Assembly (NCBI GenBank): GCA_003249025.1
Contig: QBMH01000001.1
Location: 1 to 64,000, forward strand
Direction: 5' to 3'
Length of the DNA stretch: 64,000 nucleotides
Source: Leptolyngbya sp.
Lineage (GTDB): Bacteria; Cyanobacteriota; Cyanobacteriia; Leptolyngbyales; Leptolyngbyaceae
Positions within the stretch are counted from its first letter, which is position 1. Each line of letters begins with the position of its first letter. Positions 17,190-27,641 of this stretch are shown one piece after another. The notes beneath the pieces were generated by a model that did no database searches, was not told where the DNA came from, and was given only the letters and a program-made list of their open reading frames with translations. Position numbers and translations under genes: made by a program.

Positions 17190-18731
17190 ATGCCTGAACC
17201 GACTGCCTCGATCGCTCAGCACTATCACGAACGTACCAAATACGATCCCAGAACGATTAACGCAAAAAGCAAACCGCCGGATTGGCATCAGCAACCGATT
17301 CTGTTCAAAGAATACAAAATTGGTAGTTTATTCGATCTAAATCCATTTTTAACAAAGCATCGTGAAAAGACTGCGGATGATCCCATAGGCGATTGGTGGC
17401 AGCGGATTTCTCAGCTTTTGTATTGCAGCTATAGCGTAACGAAAATAGACTACTCCATAGTCGGTGAACCTCTATATCGGCGGGCGGCTCCCTCTGCGGG
17501 TGGGCTTTATCCGGCTGAACTTTATTTAATTTCGCGGGGTACTCCTTTACTACCTGCCGGGTTGTTCAACTATCAAGCGCGCACCCATTCCTTGATCCAT
17601 TTTTGGGAAAATGATCCCTGGACAAAACTCCAGGCGGCTTGCTTTTGGCATCCTATTCTAGAAAATACGCAACTGGCATTGATTGTCACTACAGTCTTTT
17701 TGCGATCGCAATGGCGGTATCAAGATCGTGCCTATCGCCGTGTGTGCCTGGATAGTGGACATTTACTAGGCAACCTCGATTTAACCTGCGCCATGAATGA
17801 CTATCGCCCTCATCTCATTGGTAGCTTTATGGATGAAGGCATCAATCAGGTGTTGTATTTAGATGCTGCTCAAGAAGGGGCGATCGCGGTGCTTCCCTTG
17901 GCTGATTTGCTAGAAGTTCGCCAAAATCTTCCTCTTGCCAAAACAATTACTCCAACTCGAACGCACACTGAGTATCCCGACCTTGTTGATGGTGAGCTAC
18001 TCTCCTACTTTCATCAAGCCACTCAGATTGATCTGAATGAAACCATGAAGGTCAACTGGAAACTATCGCCCACCGAAAAGCAACGCACGGATAAATACAA
18101 TTTTCCGTTTTGTACCAAAGTGCTGACCGCAACCGATGAGATAGCCTGGGGAACCAAACTAGAAGGGTTAGAAAGTACCATCATTAAACGGCGCTCAACT
18201 CGTGCCTATACTGGAGAGCCGCTGACCTTCAATGAACTGAAGCAGCTACTAGACTTCACCTACCAGCCCCAGCACTATGTTGAGCAAGGGCTAGATGGAA
18301 CTCCTGACTGTTTTGATCTCAGTTTGGTCGAAACCTTTATGGTGGTGTCTTCTGTCGATGGCTTAGAAGAAGGTTGCTACTATTACGCGCCTAACTCTCA
18401 GGAACTTCGCCAAATCCGCTTCAAAAATTTTCGCCAAGAGCTTCATTTTCTGTGTTTAGGACAGGATCTAGGACGGGATGCAGCGGTGGTTCTGTTTCAC
18501 ACAGCAGACTTAAAAGCAGCCGTTGCCACCTACGGCGATCGCGTCTATCGCTATTTGCATCTAGATGCTGGACGGTTAGGTCAACGCCTCAACTTGGCAG
18601 CCATTCATCTCGGTTTAGGCGTGAGCGGCATTGCTGGCTTTTTTGATGACCAGGTCAACGAAGTGTTGGGCATTCCAATTGACGAAGCCGTCTTATATAT
18701 CACCACCCTTGGTCGCCCTCAAACGCTCTAA
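17190..18731 (+). CDS. SagB/ThcOx-family oxidoreductase (double nitroreductase domain)
   Basis: 513 residues. Two nitroreductase-like halves are visible: about 40-265 (RRAAPSAGGLYPAELYLISR, GNLDLTCAMND) and about 325-513 (IIKRRSTRAYTGEPLTFNEL, YRYLHLDAGRLGQRLNLAAI, GLGVSGIAGFFDDQVNEVLG). The RRAAPSAGG and IKRRSTR motifs are FMN contacts. SagB relatives oxidise azolines in peptide natural products, but no cyclodehydratase or precursor gene is nearby, so this is a stand-alone member with unknown substrate. Start ATG 17190. It is convergent with miaA. Confidence 0.85.
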   Translation: MPEPTASIAQHYHERTKYDPRTINAKSKPPDWHQQPILFKEYKIGSLFDLNPFLTKHREKTADDPIGDWWQRISQLLYCSYSVTKIDYSIVGEPLYRRAAPSAGGLYPAELYLISRGTPLLPAGLFNYQARTHSLIHFWENDPWTKLQAACFWHPILENTQLALIVTTVFLRSQWRYQDRAYRRVCLDSGHLLGNLDLTCAMNDYRPHLIGSFMDEGINQVLYLDAAQEGAIAVLPLADLLEVRQNLPLAKTITPTRTHTEYPDLVDGELLSYFHQATQIDLNETMKVNWKLSPTEKQRTDKYNFPFCTKVLTATDEIAWGTKLEGLESTIIKRRSTRAYTGEPLTFNELKQLLDFTYQPQHYVEQGLDGTPDCFDLSLVETFMVVSSVDGLEEGCYYYAPNSQELRQIRFKNFRQELHFLCLGQDLGRDAAVVLFHTADLKAAVATYGDRVYRYLHLDAGRLGQRLNLAAIHLGLGVSGIAGFFDDQVNEVLGIPIDEAVLYITTLGRPQTL

Positions 18732-18767
18732 AAATAAGCTTTACCGATATTCGCAGTGTTCTTCTAC

Positions 18768-19697
18768 TCAAAAGGCTTCAATCCGTTGCCAGACTTGCGC
18801 TTCTAAATCGGGGGCATCGGCATCAAACCATTCGATTTCAGGGTAGGCGCGAAACCAGGTACGCTGGCGTTTGGCAAATTGGCGCGTATGAAGAATAGTG
18901 GCTGCGATCGCCTCCGCTTGAGAAATTTCACCAGTCAAAAATTGCCTGAACTCGGCATAGCCCAACGTATTTAGCAACGGCAGATCAGCGCCGTACTTTT
19001 CACACAAGTACTCTACCTCTGCCACAAAGCCCTGAGCAATCATCTGGTGTGTGCGCTGAGTAATCCGATTTTCTAGTTGAACCCGATCGCCGCACTCTAG
19101 CCCAATCTGCAAAATCGGGTAAGGAGGTGGTTGTTCTCCCTGCTGGGCTGACATCGGTTGTCCAGTCACATAAAATACTTCTAGCGATCGCAGCGTTCGC
19201 ACTTGATCATGGGCATGAATTTTGGTAGCCGCTGCCGGATCAACCTGTTGCAGCATGGCGTAACACTGGGGTTGTCCCAAGGTTTGGAGTTGCGATCGCA
19301 GGTCTGGCTGGGGCGACACTCTGGGTATTTTGAGTCCTCTGGTGATGGAGCGGATGTAAAGCCCTGTTCCACCCACCAGCAAAGGCGAGATCGATGGTGC
19401 TTGATGCATGGTTTCAATTAACTGCTGCGCCTGCATTTGATACTCTGCCAGAGTCAATGTTTCTGTCGGTTCGCAGATGTCAATCAAATAGTGAGGTACA
19501 GTTTGTTGCTCAGCGATCGCGGGTTTTGCCGTACCAATGTTAAATTCTCGATACACTTGACGCGAATCAGCGCTAAGAATGACACAATGCAAGCGTTTTG
19601 CAAGTGAGATCGCCAATCTCGATTTACCCGTTGCTGTCGCCCCGCAAATCACAATCAGCATTGGTACTAAAGTATTATTTTCCGCCGGGTTTACCAT
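18768..19697 (-). CDS. miaA: tRNA dimethylallyltransferase
   Basis: 309 residues from ATG 19697 (MVNPAENNTLVPMLIVICG); upstream ATG at 19751 adds residues outside the fold. It transfers dimethylallyl to N6 of A37 in tRNAs reading codons that begin with U. Motifs: P-loop CGATATGKSRLA, LSADSRQVYREFNIGTAKP, LLVGGTGLYIRSI, and the C-terminal TRQFAKRQRTWFR segment that binds tRNA. Length is normal. It is divergent from gyrB, with 180 bases between starts. Confidence 0.95.
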   Translation of the reverse strand: MVNPAENNTLVPMLIVICGATATGKSRLAISLAKRLHCVILSADSRQVYREFNIGTAKPAIAEQQTVPHYLIDICEPTETLTLAEYQMQAQQLIETMHQAPSISPLLVGGTGLYIRSITRGLKIPRVSPQPDLRSQLQTLGQPQCYAMLQQVDPAAATKIHAHDQVRTLRSLEVFYVTGQPMSAQQGEQPPPYPILQIGLECGDRVQLENRITQRTHQMIAQGFVAEVEYLCEKYGADLPLLNTLGYAEFRQFLTGEISQAEAIAATILHTRQFAKRQRTWFRAYPEIEWFDADAPDLEAQVWQRIEAF

Positions 19698-19795
19698 GAA
19701 AATGAATGTTGAATACGAGGAAGCCGTTAAGTGATGGTTAAACCCCACCATAAACGGTTCAGGATACCTATCTAAAAGCGCTTATAAGCCTTTTG

Positions 19796-19804
19796 TGCTA
19801 TAAT
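19796..19804 (+). promoter_or_regulatory. Extended -10 promoter of gyrB
   Basis: TGCTATAAT is a perfect extended -10 element, 74 bases upstream of the gyrB ATG. No strong -35 is present at 17 bases, as expected when the TG extension compensates. Confidence 0.65.
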
Positions 19805-19877
19805 CTTAGATAGTTTTGGTCTTCTGAAGCTTAAATGCAGTTTTAGACCACGTTATTTCGGCTGGAGCGCTAATTGC

Positions 19878-21815
19878 ATGGCAGATAACTACGGTGCGGA
19901 GCAAATTCAAGTCCTTGAAGGAATTGAACATGTTCGTAAACGTCCGGGGATGTACATCGGTAGTACGGGTCCCCGTGGGCTGCACCATATAGTGTACGAG
20001 GTTGTTGACAACTCGGTAGATGAAGCGCTGGCAGGGCATTGCAAAAATATTGAAGTCACACTCAATGCAGACGGCTCAGCCACTATTACGGATGACGGAC
20101 GCGGTATTCCCACAGGCATTCATCCCCGGACTGGGAAATCTGCCGTAGAAACCGTCTTAACCGTTCTGGGGGCAGGCGGCAAGTTTGGTGGCGGTGGCTA
20201 CAAGGTCAGTGGCGGGCTGCATGGGGTGGGTGTCTCTGTGGTCAACGCTCTATCAGAGTGGTTGGAAGTCACGGTTTGGCGCGATCAAGGCATCCATACC
20301 CAGCGGTTTGAGAGAGGCGTTCCCATTGGGATTTTGGAAGTTGAATCGGGAGCCGGCGATCGCACAGGCACCTCGATTACCTTCCTGCCCGACAACACGA
20401 TCTTCACCACTGAAACAGCGTTCGACTATATCACCGTGGCGGGTCGCCTGCGGGAGTTAGCGTTTTTGAATGGCGGAGTTCGCATCACCTTCACCGATAA
20501 TCGCTTAGATCTGCTGAAAGCCTCCGAGCCTCATGTCGAAGTTTATTTCTATGAGGGTGGCATTCGAGAATATGTCACCTACATGAACCGTGAGAAGCAG
20601 CCGCTTCACGATGAGGTGGTGTATGTGCAGGGTGAGCGCAATAACGTTCAGGTAGAAGTCGCGCTTCAGTGGTGTGCGGATGCTTACAACGACAATTTAC
20701 TGGGTTTTGCCAATAATATCCGCACGGTAGACGGTGGCACCCATTTAGAAGGATTGAAAACGGTTTTAACCCGCACTTTGAATTCGCTTGCCCGCAAGCG
20801 CAACAAGATTAAGGAAAATGAGTCGAATCTGGCGGGGGAAAATATTCGGGAAGGCTTAACGGGTGTGATTTCGGTGAAGGTGCCCGATCCAGAGTTTGAG
20901 GGTCAAACCAAAACGAAACTGGGCAATACGGAAGTGCGCGGCATTGTAGATTCCTTGGTCGGCGAAGTGCTGATCGAATATCTAGAGTTTCGCCCCGGTG
21001 TGGCGGATGCCATTATCGAAAAGGCAGTGGAAGCGTTTAAGGCAGCAGAGGCGGCTCGGAAAGCCCGTGAATTGGTGCGCCGTAAGTCGGTGTTAGAATC
21101 TTCAACTCTACCGGGCAAACTGGCGGATTGTAGCAGCCGAGATCCTGCGGAATCAGAGATCTTTATTGTGGAAGGGGATTCTGCTGGCGGTAGCGCTAAG
21201 CAAGGACGCAATCGTCGCTTTCAGGCAATCTTGCCGCTCAGGGGCAAAATCCTGAATATTGAGAAGACTGACGACGCAAAGATCTATAAAAACACCGAAA
21301 TTCAGGCGCTGATTACGGCTCTCGGCTTGGGCATTAAGGGTGAAGACTTTGATGCATCGCAGTTGCGCTATCACCGGATTGTGATCATGACGGATGCCGA
21401 TGTGGATGGTGCCCATATTCGCACGCTGATCCTCACCTTTTTCTACCGCTATCAAAGAGCGATGGTCGAGCAGGGCTACATTTATATTGCCTGTCCGCCG
21501 CTTTATAAAGTGGAACGAGGGCGCAGCCATAACTACTGCTATAGCGAACGCGATCGCGACCAAGTGATTGCCACCTTCCCCGCTAATGCAAAGTATGATA
21601 TTCAGCGCTTTAAAGGGTTGGGCGAAATGATGCCCACGCAACTATGGGATACAACGATGAACCCGGAGACGCGCACCCTGAAGCGAATTGAGATTGAAGA
21701 TGCCGTTGAAGCCGATCGCGTGTTTACCGTGCTAATGGGCGATCGCGTTGCCCCCCGCCGCGAATTTATTGAAACCTACGGCTCCAAGCTGAATCTGGCT
21801 GACCTGGATATTTAA
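19878..21815 (+). CDS. gyrB: DNA gyrase subunit B
   Basis: 645 residues, the short form lacking the insertion of enterobacterial GyrB. ATPase GHKL motifs: [50 protein letters not shown] motifs: [20 protein letters not shown] and [16 protein letters not shown]-terminal GyrB tail: [20 protein letters not shown]. With GyrA it introduces negative supercoils. ATG 19878 gives the canonical N-terminus ([20 protein letters not shown]). The gene stands alone, typical for cyanobacteria. Confidence 0.97.
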   Translation: MADNYGAEQIQVLEGIEHVRKRPGMYIGSTGPRGLHHIVYEVVDNSVDEALAGHCKNIEVTLNADGSATITDDGRGIPTGIHPRTGKSAVETVLTVLGAGGKFGGGGYKVSGGLHGVGVSVVNALSEWLEVTVWRDQGIHTQRFERGVPIGILEVESGAGDRTGTSITFLPDNTIFTTETAFDYITVAGRLRELAFLNGGVRITFTDNRLDLLKASEPHVEVYFYEGGIREYVTYMNREKQPLHDEVVYVQGERNNVQVEVALQWCADAYNDNLLGFANNIRTVDGGTHLEGLKTVLTRTLNSLARKRNKIKENESNLAGENIREGLTGVISVKVPDPEFEGQTKTKLGNTEVRGIVDSLVGEVLIEYLEFRPGVADAIIEKAVEAFKAAEAARKARELVRRKSVLESSTLPGKLADCSSRDPAESEIFIVEGDSAGGSAKQGRNRRFQAILPLRGKILNIEKTDDAKIYKNTEIQALITALGLGIKGEDFDASQLRYHRIVIMTDADVDGAHIRTLILTFFYRYQRAMVEQGYIYIACPPLYKVERGRSHNYCYSERDRDQVIATFPANAKYDIQRFKGLGEMMPTQLWDTTMNPETRTLKRIEIEDAVEADRVFTVLMGDRVAPRREFIETYGSKLNLADLDI

Positions 21816-21887
21816 ATTCGGGCTTCTGCCAGCCTGTCACCTTTGCCCTGATATAGAATGCAATCTAGAAGGGTTGAGAGGTTTGCC

Positions 21888-22583
21888 ATGTTCTTCTATG
21901 ACCCCACCTTGTGTTTGCCATCCTCTGAAGAGTTGCCCGACTCCGATGATACGCCTGTGGATAATGAGCTTCAAGACTTAATTCCCGGTTTACTCAAAGC
22001 GATTTTGGCGTGGCTGTGGCGCGATCGCTGGGATTGGTTTTTTGGCGTGGATATGGGAATTTACTACGATCCCGATAAGCCTGCGATCGTCCCCGATGGA
22101 TTTCTCAGCTTAGGAGTCAGCCGCGTCACCGATGAAGAACTTCGCCTCAGCTACGTCCTCTGGGAAGAGCGACGCGTTCCAAGTTTTGTCTTGGAGGTGG
22201 TGTCCAAAAAGTATCGTCGGGAATACAGCACCAAAAAACAGTTTTATGCCGAAATGGGCGTGTTGTATTACGCGGTATATTCGTCTCGCCGCCGGAGAAA
22301 GCCGCCCTTAGAGGTCTACCAGTTGATCAATGGCGAGTATCACTTACTCGCTGGCAATCCCGTCTGGATGCCAGAACTTGGGTTAGGAATTGGACGAGAT
22401 CGCGGCACCTATCAAGGCATTTTACGAGAATGGTTGTATTGGTACGACGAAACCGGACAGCGCTATCCCACCTTTGAAGAACGGGCTGACCAGGCAGAGG
22501 AGCGGGCTGACCAAGCAGCCGAACAACTGGCAGAATTGCTGATGCGGTTACGCGATCGCGGGATTGATCCGGATGCGCTATGA
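21888..22583 (+). CDS. Uma2-family putative endonuclease
   Basis: 231 residues from ATG 21888, preceded at 8-9 bases by GAGAGG; the frame is open from ATG 21858. Uma2 (DUF820) proteins have a PD-(D/E)xK nuclease-like fold: here VPDGFLSLG supplies the Asp, VPSFVLEVVSKK the ExK-like strand, followed by KKQFYAEMGVLYYAVY. C-terminal residues form a coiled tail with a repeated ERADQA unit. Such genes are expanded in cyanobacteria; their biological role is not established. It follows gyrB by 72 bases. Confidence 0.82.
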   Translation: MFFYDPTLCLPSSEELPDSDDTPVDNELQDLIPGLLKAILAWLWRDRWDWFFGVDMGIYYDPDKPAIVPDGFLSLGVSRVTDEELRLSYVLWEERRVPSFVLEVVSKKYRREYSTKKQFYAEMGVLYYAVYSSRRRRKPPLEVYQLINGEYHLLAGNPVWMPELGLGIGRDRGTYQGILREWLYWYDETGQRYPTFEERADQAEERADQAAEQLAELLMRLRDRGIDPDAL

Positions 22584-22744
22584 CATCAGCTAAGCCTCTG
22601 TGTTCCTAACTATCGCCCGAACCCTACACAGCTTGATAGATTTGATCAGGAAGATTTGAAACTTTTTGAATCATTTACAGTCTTAAAATACACACACTTT
22701 GTTTTGCAGACGGCTACTGACCTTCTATCCTGGTTGCTGCATTT

Positions 22745-23587
22745 ATGAATTCATTTATCTGTCGATTTTTTGCCGCGATCGCCATTTCTAGCGCGATCGG
22801 CACTGCCACCTCTGCCCAAGCCGTCTCCTTGCAGCTCGGTGGGTTGCGCTTCAGTGAAATTTCAGGCAACTTTAGCATTGTTAACGGCAGAATCGATCCT
22901 GATGGGTTTTACACGATTGAACAGGATGTATATGGACCCGACACGAACCTGTATATGAGCATCGACGGCTTTCCCAGGCTGTGTCCCAGATGTTCCTATG
23001 TGGGAATTGGCTTTCAGTCGGTTCTCATCAACCGGACGAGCACGCCCTGGATCTTTGTAGACCACGAGCTACAAGAAGTGTACGGCTTCCCCAGCCCAGA
23101 AGCCGATGGGTTATCGTTCGGTCAATTTTTGCCCCAGTTTAGACCGTTTACCTCAACCCGCTTTAGCACGTCAGAAGAAGAAATTGATGTACGAGATTAC
23201 GTCAACTTTTCGGGTGGTATTGTGGTTCCTGGAGATGGTGTTGTCTTTCGCTACATTTTTACAGATACCAGTCCGATCGACCGCTTTTTCTTATTGCAGC
23301 GTCCTAACTTTCAGCCGCGAGTGGGCTTTATTGATCTCACACCGCCACCACCGCCGCCTGTAGAGGTAGTGGTGACCAATCCAACGCCCATTGAACCGCC
23401 TCTCATTATACCGACCCCCATAGTTGAACCTGTGACTGTCACACCTGTGACTGTCGAACCAGTTAATACCGGGGGTGAAGCTCCAGCCGGAAACAGTTCA
23501 GCAGAGGTTCCAGAGCCGACCACCATTTTGGGAGCGCTGATGTTTGGAGCGATCGCGCTTCATCGAAGACTTCAGCGAAAAGATTGA
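22745..23587 (+). CDS. PEP-CTERM sorted exported protein
   Basis: 280 residues. Signal peptide about 1-27 (FFAAIAISSAIGTATSAQA). The central region is beta-rich with no recognised domain and a CPRC pair (RLCPRCSYVG). A proline/valine-rich stretch (about 195-240: PPPPPPVEVVV, PVTVTPVTVEPV) precedes the sorting tag VPEPTTILGALMFGAIALHR ending RRLQRKD. The tag (PEP motif, membrane helix, basic end) directs processing by an exosortase and surface placement; no exosortase is in this window. A second PEP-CTERM gene is at 62232. Confidence 0.85.
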   Translation: MNSFICRFFAAIAISSAIGTATSAQAVSLQLGGLRFSEISGNFSIVNGRIDPDGFYTIEQDVYGPDTNLYMSIDGFPRLCPRCSYVGIGFQSVLINRTSTPWIFVDHELQEVYGFPSPEADGLSFGQFLPQFRPFTSTRFSTSEEEIDVRDYVNFSGGIVVPGDGVVFRYIFTDTSPIDRFFLLQRPNFQPRVGFIDLTPPPPPPVEVVVTNPTPIEPPLIIPTPIVEPVTVTPVTVEPVNTGGEAPAGNSSAEVPEPTTILGALMFGAIALHRRLQRKD

Positions 23588-23639
23588 GTCCAGTGCAATC
23601 AAGGGTTAGCATGGAAAAACTTGTTAATCATACGTCTCC

Positions 23640-25172
23640 ATGCCTCTGACCATTGGAAACATGCTCCATTGTGGGAAATATCTGATCAATCACGTTTTGG
23701 GACAAACTGATATCGGTGTGACCCTGCAAGGCACTCAAGTTCAGCAAAACCGACCCGTCATTCTCAAGGTTTTGCAGCTAAATCCTGATTTAGGCGTAGA
23801 CGTTGCCCCACTAAAGCAGCGATTTTTTGATCAGATTCAGCGATTTGCTCAGTGCAAGCATCCTGGGTTAGTGCGGCTGATTGACTCTTTTGAAGAAGAC
23901 AATGCGGCGATCGCGGTCTTAGATTACACTGCTGGACAAACCTTATTGGAAGTGGTGCATACCCAAGGCGCATTGGCAGAATCTCAGGCAGTTCAATATG
24001 TTCAGCAAGTCGGTTCAGCATTAGCAGTACTGCATGACAACGGACTGATTCACCGGAATGTCACCCCCAAAAATATCATTCGTCCGATGGGGTCAAATAT
24101 TGTTGTACTCGTTAACATGGGGCTGTTAGATCCCACCCTGTTGGGTATTGCCCCTGATAAGGTTCAATTGCCAGGGCAAGAATATGCAGCGCTTGAACAA
24201 TATCAAACGCAGCTAGATCATACTCCGGCAACTGATATATATGCGTTGGCAGGCACGCTCTACTTTTTGCTGACTGGATACGCGCCGCTGGCTGCTCCAT
24301 TGCGCCAGCGATCGCCCCTGCCATCGCCTCGGCAGTTATGTCCTCATCTTACCCCTGCGGTAGAATCTGCTATCTTGCAGGGATTAGAACTCAATGCTAA
24401 TTCTCGCCCTCAAGCGATCGCGGAGTGGCTGGCATTGTTGCCTTCATCTGTTCATTCTGGGGATCGTGATGCGAATGCCGTCTTAGATGCTTCAATAATT
24501 CAAGCCGCTACCGCGCCTCAAGACATCACCGCAGCGTCGTCAGAACGCAACCCCTTACCTGCAAAATCTGCTTCCTTGCCGACCAAACGATTTAGTTCTC
24601 AACCGAATCAAAGCATGACTCCTTCTCCACTAACGCCGAAAAATACATTTCCTAAAATGGTGCTGGCAACTGCGGCGATCGCTGCCGCAGTTGGGTTAGG
24701 AGCCGGATTAGTCTTACGAGTGGCAGCGACCTCGACGGGACCAGGCACGTCTATTTTTCATACCGAGCAATCCTTTCCTCCATTTGAAAATTGGCCTGGT
24801 GCGGCACCCCCCACTGCCCCTTCTACGTCTTATTCGTCTCCTGTGATTGAAATTCCTAAAAAACGGGAGGAAACCTCTCAACGTACTCAATCTAAAACTC
24901 CTGTGATTGCCCCGCCTTCTGCTCAAGAGTCAGCAACAACCAAGCCAGTGATTGAAGATCCGGCACCTTCAGATTTGAGTCCTCAAGTTCCTGCAATCGA
25001 TCCTACGCCGCGTGCGATCGCGCCTACCCCAAACTTACCCACTACTCCAGAACCGGAACGCCCCCCCGTGACCATTCCATCTCCCGCTCCTGTGGAGGTT
25101 AGACCAGAACCAGAACCAGTTCTCCCTCCTTCAACGATCGCACCCAACTCTGGTGAGCTTCCACGGCAATAG
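23640..25172 (+). CDS. Serine/threonine kinase-like protein, probable pseudokinase
   Basis: 510 residues. Residues about 10-270 follow the Hanks-type kinase fold: glycine-rich region (VLGQTDIGVTLQG), VAIK-type Lys (RPVILKVLQL), and ATDIYALAGTLYFLLTG. The catalytic loop is LIHRNVTPKNII, with Asn instead of the HRD Asp. The metal-binding DFG is NMG (VLVNMGLL). The alpha-C Glu position also appears lost. A membrane helix (about 340-362, MVLATAAIAAAVGLGAGLVL) leads to a proline-rich outer region to the end. It is likely a membrane pseudokinase sensor or scaffold. It lies upstream of DUF6825, an ABC1 kinase and a PP2C phosphatase on the same strand. Confidence 0.82.
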   Translation: MPLTIGNMLHCGKYLINHVLGQTDIGVTLQGTQVQQNRPVILKVLQLNPDLGVDVAPLKQRFFDQIQRFAQCKHPGLVRLIDSFEEDNAAIAVLDYTAGQTLLEVVHTQGALAESQAVQYVQQVGSALAVLHDNGLIHRNVTPKNIIRPMGSNIVVLVNMGLLDPTLLGIAPDKVQLPGQEYAALEQYQTQLDHTPATDIYALAGTLYFLLTGYAPLAAPLRQRSPLPSPRQLCPHLTPAVESAILQGLELNANSRPQAIAEWLALLPSSVHSGDRDANAVLDASIIQAATAPQDITAASSERNPLPAKSASLPTKRFSSQPNQSMTPSPLTPKNTFPKMVLATAAIAAAVGLGAGLVLRVAATSTGPGTSIFHTEQSFPPFENWPGAAPPTAPSTSYSSPVIEIPKKREETSQRTQSKTPVIAPPSAQESATTKPVIEDPAPSDLSPQVPAIDPTPRAIAPTPNLPTTPEPERPPVTIPSPAPVEVRPEPEPVLPPSTIAPNSGELPRQ

Positions 25173-25183
25173 AGTATCCACGC

Positions 25184-25189
25184 TATAAT
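25184..25189 (+). promoter_or_regulatory. -10 element of the DUF6825 gene
   Basis: A perfect TATAAT lies 28 bases before the ATG at 25217 and 12 bases after the previous stop. No clear -35. This would give the DUF6825-ABC1 kinase pair its own transcript. Confidence 0.5.
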
Positions 25190-25216
25190 TCAAGCGGAGC
25201 GTATAGGAATTTTCTG

Positions 25217-25540
25217 ATGAGTAACCCCATTGTTCATGCCTTTTTTATTGGCAGAGCGCTAGCAGACACCTTGTATGATCACGCAGAACTTGCATTTACG
25301 GATGCATTAAGTGAGTTGGGCAAGCAAGATGCAGAACTCCGAGAGAAATTACGTAACTTGAGCGATCGCGTGGTAGAACGGGCAGCCCAAGAAGAAGCGG
25401 CAGCTACCCAGGGGAGATCGAGTTATTCAACTGCATCCCCGTTTCAATCGGATGATTTACAAACCGTGATTGATGAACTACGGGCAGAAGTGGCTCGGTT
25501 GCGCTCCGAACTGAAGCAATATCGCAGCCGCACTTCATAA
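25217..25540 (+). CDS. DUF6825-family small protein
   Basis: 107 residues. The N-terminal half (SNPIVHAFFIGRALADTLYD, FTDALSELGKQDAELREKL) is the conserved part; I recognise it as a cyanobacterial/plastid family that I believe is DUF6825. The C-terminal half has a low-complexity link and a coiled coil (VIDELRAEVARLRSELKQY). No catalytic motif. It precedes an ABC1 kinase by 58 bases; plastid relatives are linked to thylakoid and stress proteins, but the role is not established. Confidence 0.7.
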   Translation: MSNPIVHAFFIGRALADTLYDHAELAFTDALSELGKQDAELREKLRNLSDRVVERAAQEEAAATQGRSSYSTASPFQSDDLQTVIDELRAEVARLRSELKQYRSRTS

Positions 25541-25597
25541 CCACGTTTGTGTATCCTTCGATAGCATCCAAGATATTAGCCTAGGGATAAGAATCGA

Positions 25598-27604
25598 GTG
25601 CCTGTTTTTCCTCACGACTCCAATCTGTCTAAACAGCCTATGGAGCCACATCCTGAAGGCGATATGCCTCTTGCCCATTTGGATACTCTATTCACTGCAA
25701 ACGCTCAGAATGGGAAAGCTCCTAAAGATAGGAAAGACCCACAATTGGTTTTGGGTTTAGAGGAAGATGGTGCTGCTGCTTTAAAAGCGGTTCATTTCCA
25801 CGAAAGTAACGATGTTGGAACGTCAGTTATTGCGGGAGACATGGCTTATGAGCGGGAATACTTACCTCAGCAAATAGCGACATCCGTTGACCCGCCTCCG
25901 CCAATCAAACCTGTGAAAGAAAAACCCTACCGTGACCAAGCCTATCGCTGGAACCGAAATAACTACTCTCGGCAGCGGCGCTTTGTAGATATTTGGGGCT
26001 TTGTGCTGACGCTATTATATTCTCAATGGCTGTATGGTAAGCCTTGGAGTTATCCCGGTGGCATGACGGATGCCAAACGAGAACAGCGTCGGCGATCGCA
26101 AGCGATTTGGATGCGAGACACCCTGCTGGATTTAGGGCCTACCTTCATTAAAGTAGGTCAGCTTTTTTCGACTCGCGCCGATTTGTTTCCAACGGAATAT
26201 GTTGAAGAACTGTCTAAACTGCAAGATCGAGTGCCTGCCTTTGGTTTTGAGCAAGCAAAAACTTTGATTGAGCAAGACTTGGGCAAATCTTTGCAAGAGC
26301 TTTATCTCAGTTTTGACCCAATCCCGCTTGCCGCTGCTAGTTTGGGGCAAGTCCATCGCGCCACCTTGCATTCTGGTGAAGATGTGGTGGTGAAAGTGCA
26401 GCGTCCTGGGTTAGTCAAGCTGTTTCAAATTGATCTAGCTATTCTTAAAGGAATTGCTCGGTACTTTCAGCGACACCCAAAATGGGGACCAGGGCGAGAC
26501 TGGCTCGGTATTTACGATGAATGCTGCAAGATCTTATATGAAGAAATTGACTACCTCAATGAAGGACGCAATGCCGACACCTTTCGCCGTAACTTTCGGG
26601 GTGAAGATTGGGTGATGGTGCCGCGTGTCTATTGGCGCTATGCCTCTCCACGGGTGTTGACGCTGGAATATCTGCCGGGAATTAAAATTAGTCATTACGA
26701 AGCCCTAGAAGCGGCTGGACTTGATCGCAGTAGGCTTGCCGAACTGGGTGCAAGAGCATACCTAATTCAGCTTTTAAACGATGGCTTTTTTCATGCTGAT
26801 CCTCACCCCGGTAACATTGCAGTTAACCCAGATGGGTCGCTGATTTTTTATGATTTTGGCATGATGGGACAGGTTAAACTGGTCACGCGTGAAAAGCTTC
26901 TAGAGACCTTTTTTGGGGTTGCTCAAAAAGATGCTGATCGCGTCGTGGCTTCTTTGATTGATCTCGGCGCTCTGACTCCTACAAGCGATATGGGTCCCGT
27001 CCGTCGCTCGGTTCAGTTCATGTTAGATAACTTCATGGATAAGCCTTTTGAAAACCAATCCGTGGCAGCTATTAGCGATGATCTCTATGAAGTTGCCTAT
27101 GGTCAGCCGTTTCGCTTTCCGGCAACGTTTACCTTTGTTATGCGCGCCTTTTCCACTCTCGAAGGGGTTGGCAAGGGATTAGATCCTGAATTTAACTTTA
27201 TGGAGGTTGCAAAGCCTTTTGCACTAAAGATTATGGCAGATGGAAATCCTACAACGGATGCAAACAACATTTTAGGCGAATTGAGCCGCCAAGCTTCCCA
27301 AATCAGCAATACCGCCCTAGGATTGCCCCGACGAATTGAAGAGACGCTAGAGAAACTGGAGCGCGGCGATATTCGAGTTCGGACGCGATCGCTGGAAACA
27401 GAGCGCATTTTACGCCGATTAAGTGGTGTAAATATGGGGACAAATTATACGCTACTGGTGTGTGCGTTTACATTGTCGGCTACGATTCTATTAGTCAGCA
27501 ATTATGTCTGGCTAGCCCTAGCTGCTGCCGCCGCCGCCGCCTTTACAGGGTTCACTCTTGTCCGCTTGATGATTCGCCTTGATCGGAGCGATCGCATGCC
27601 ATGA
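25598..27604 (+). CDS. ABC1/UbiB-family atypical kinase (AarF domain)
   Basis: 668 residues from GTG 25598; ATG 25640 (MEPHPEGD) is an alternative. The first 120 residues are variable. Family motifs: FIKVGQLFSTRADLFP (KxGQ), LAAASLGQVHRATL (alanine-rich loop replacing the glycine loop), VVVKVQRPG (Lys), FFHADPHPGNIAV (catalytic loop) and LIFYDFGMMGQ (DFG). Two C-terminal membrane helices (TLLVCAFTLSATILLVSNYV, LALAAAAAAAFTGFTLVRLM) are typical of thylakoid/plastoglobule members that regulate prenylquinone and carotenoid metabolism. All catalytic residues are present. It is 37 bases upstream of a PP2C phosphatase gene. Confidence 0.92.
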   Translation: MPVFPHDSNLSKQPMEPHPEGDMPLAHLDTLFTANAQNGKAPKDRKDPQLVLGLEEDGAAALKAVHFHESNDVGTSVIAGDMAYEREYLPQQIATSVDPPPPIKPVKEKPYRDQAYRWNRNNYSRQRRFVDIWGFVLTLLYSQWLYGKPWSYPGGMTDAKREQRRRSQAIWMRDTLLDLGPTFIKVGQLFSTRADLFPTEYVEELSKLQDRVPAFGFEQAKTLIEQDLGKSLQELYLSFDPIPLAAASLGQVHRATLHSGEDVVVKVQRPGLVKLFQIDLAILKGIARYFQRHPKWGPGRDWLGIYDECCKILYEEIDYLNEGRNADTFRRNFRGEDWVMVPRVYWRYASPRVLTLEYLPGIKISHYEALEAAGLDRSRLAELGARAYLIQLLNDGFFHADPHPGNIAVNPDGSLIFYDFGMMGQVKLVTREKLLETFFGVAQKDADRVVASLIDLGALTPTSDMGPVRRSVQFMLDNFMDKPFENQSVAAISDDLYEVAYGQPFRFPATFTFVMRAFSTLEGVGKGLDPEFNFMEVAKPFALKIMADGNPTTDANNILGELSRQASQISNTALGLPRRIEETLEKLERGDIRVRTRSLETERILRRLSGVNMGTNYTLLVCAFTLSATILLVSNYVWLALAAAAAAAFTGFTLVRLMIRLDRSDRMP

Positions 27605-27641
27605 CCACTCTCATGTTTGTTGACACTCTAGTAACCACCCT

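Noticed and set aside
17190..18731. Azol(in)e peptide biosynthesis cluster around the SagB-type gene
   Set aside because: No cyclodehydratase, precursor peptide or transporter is adjacent.
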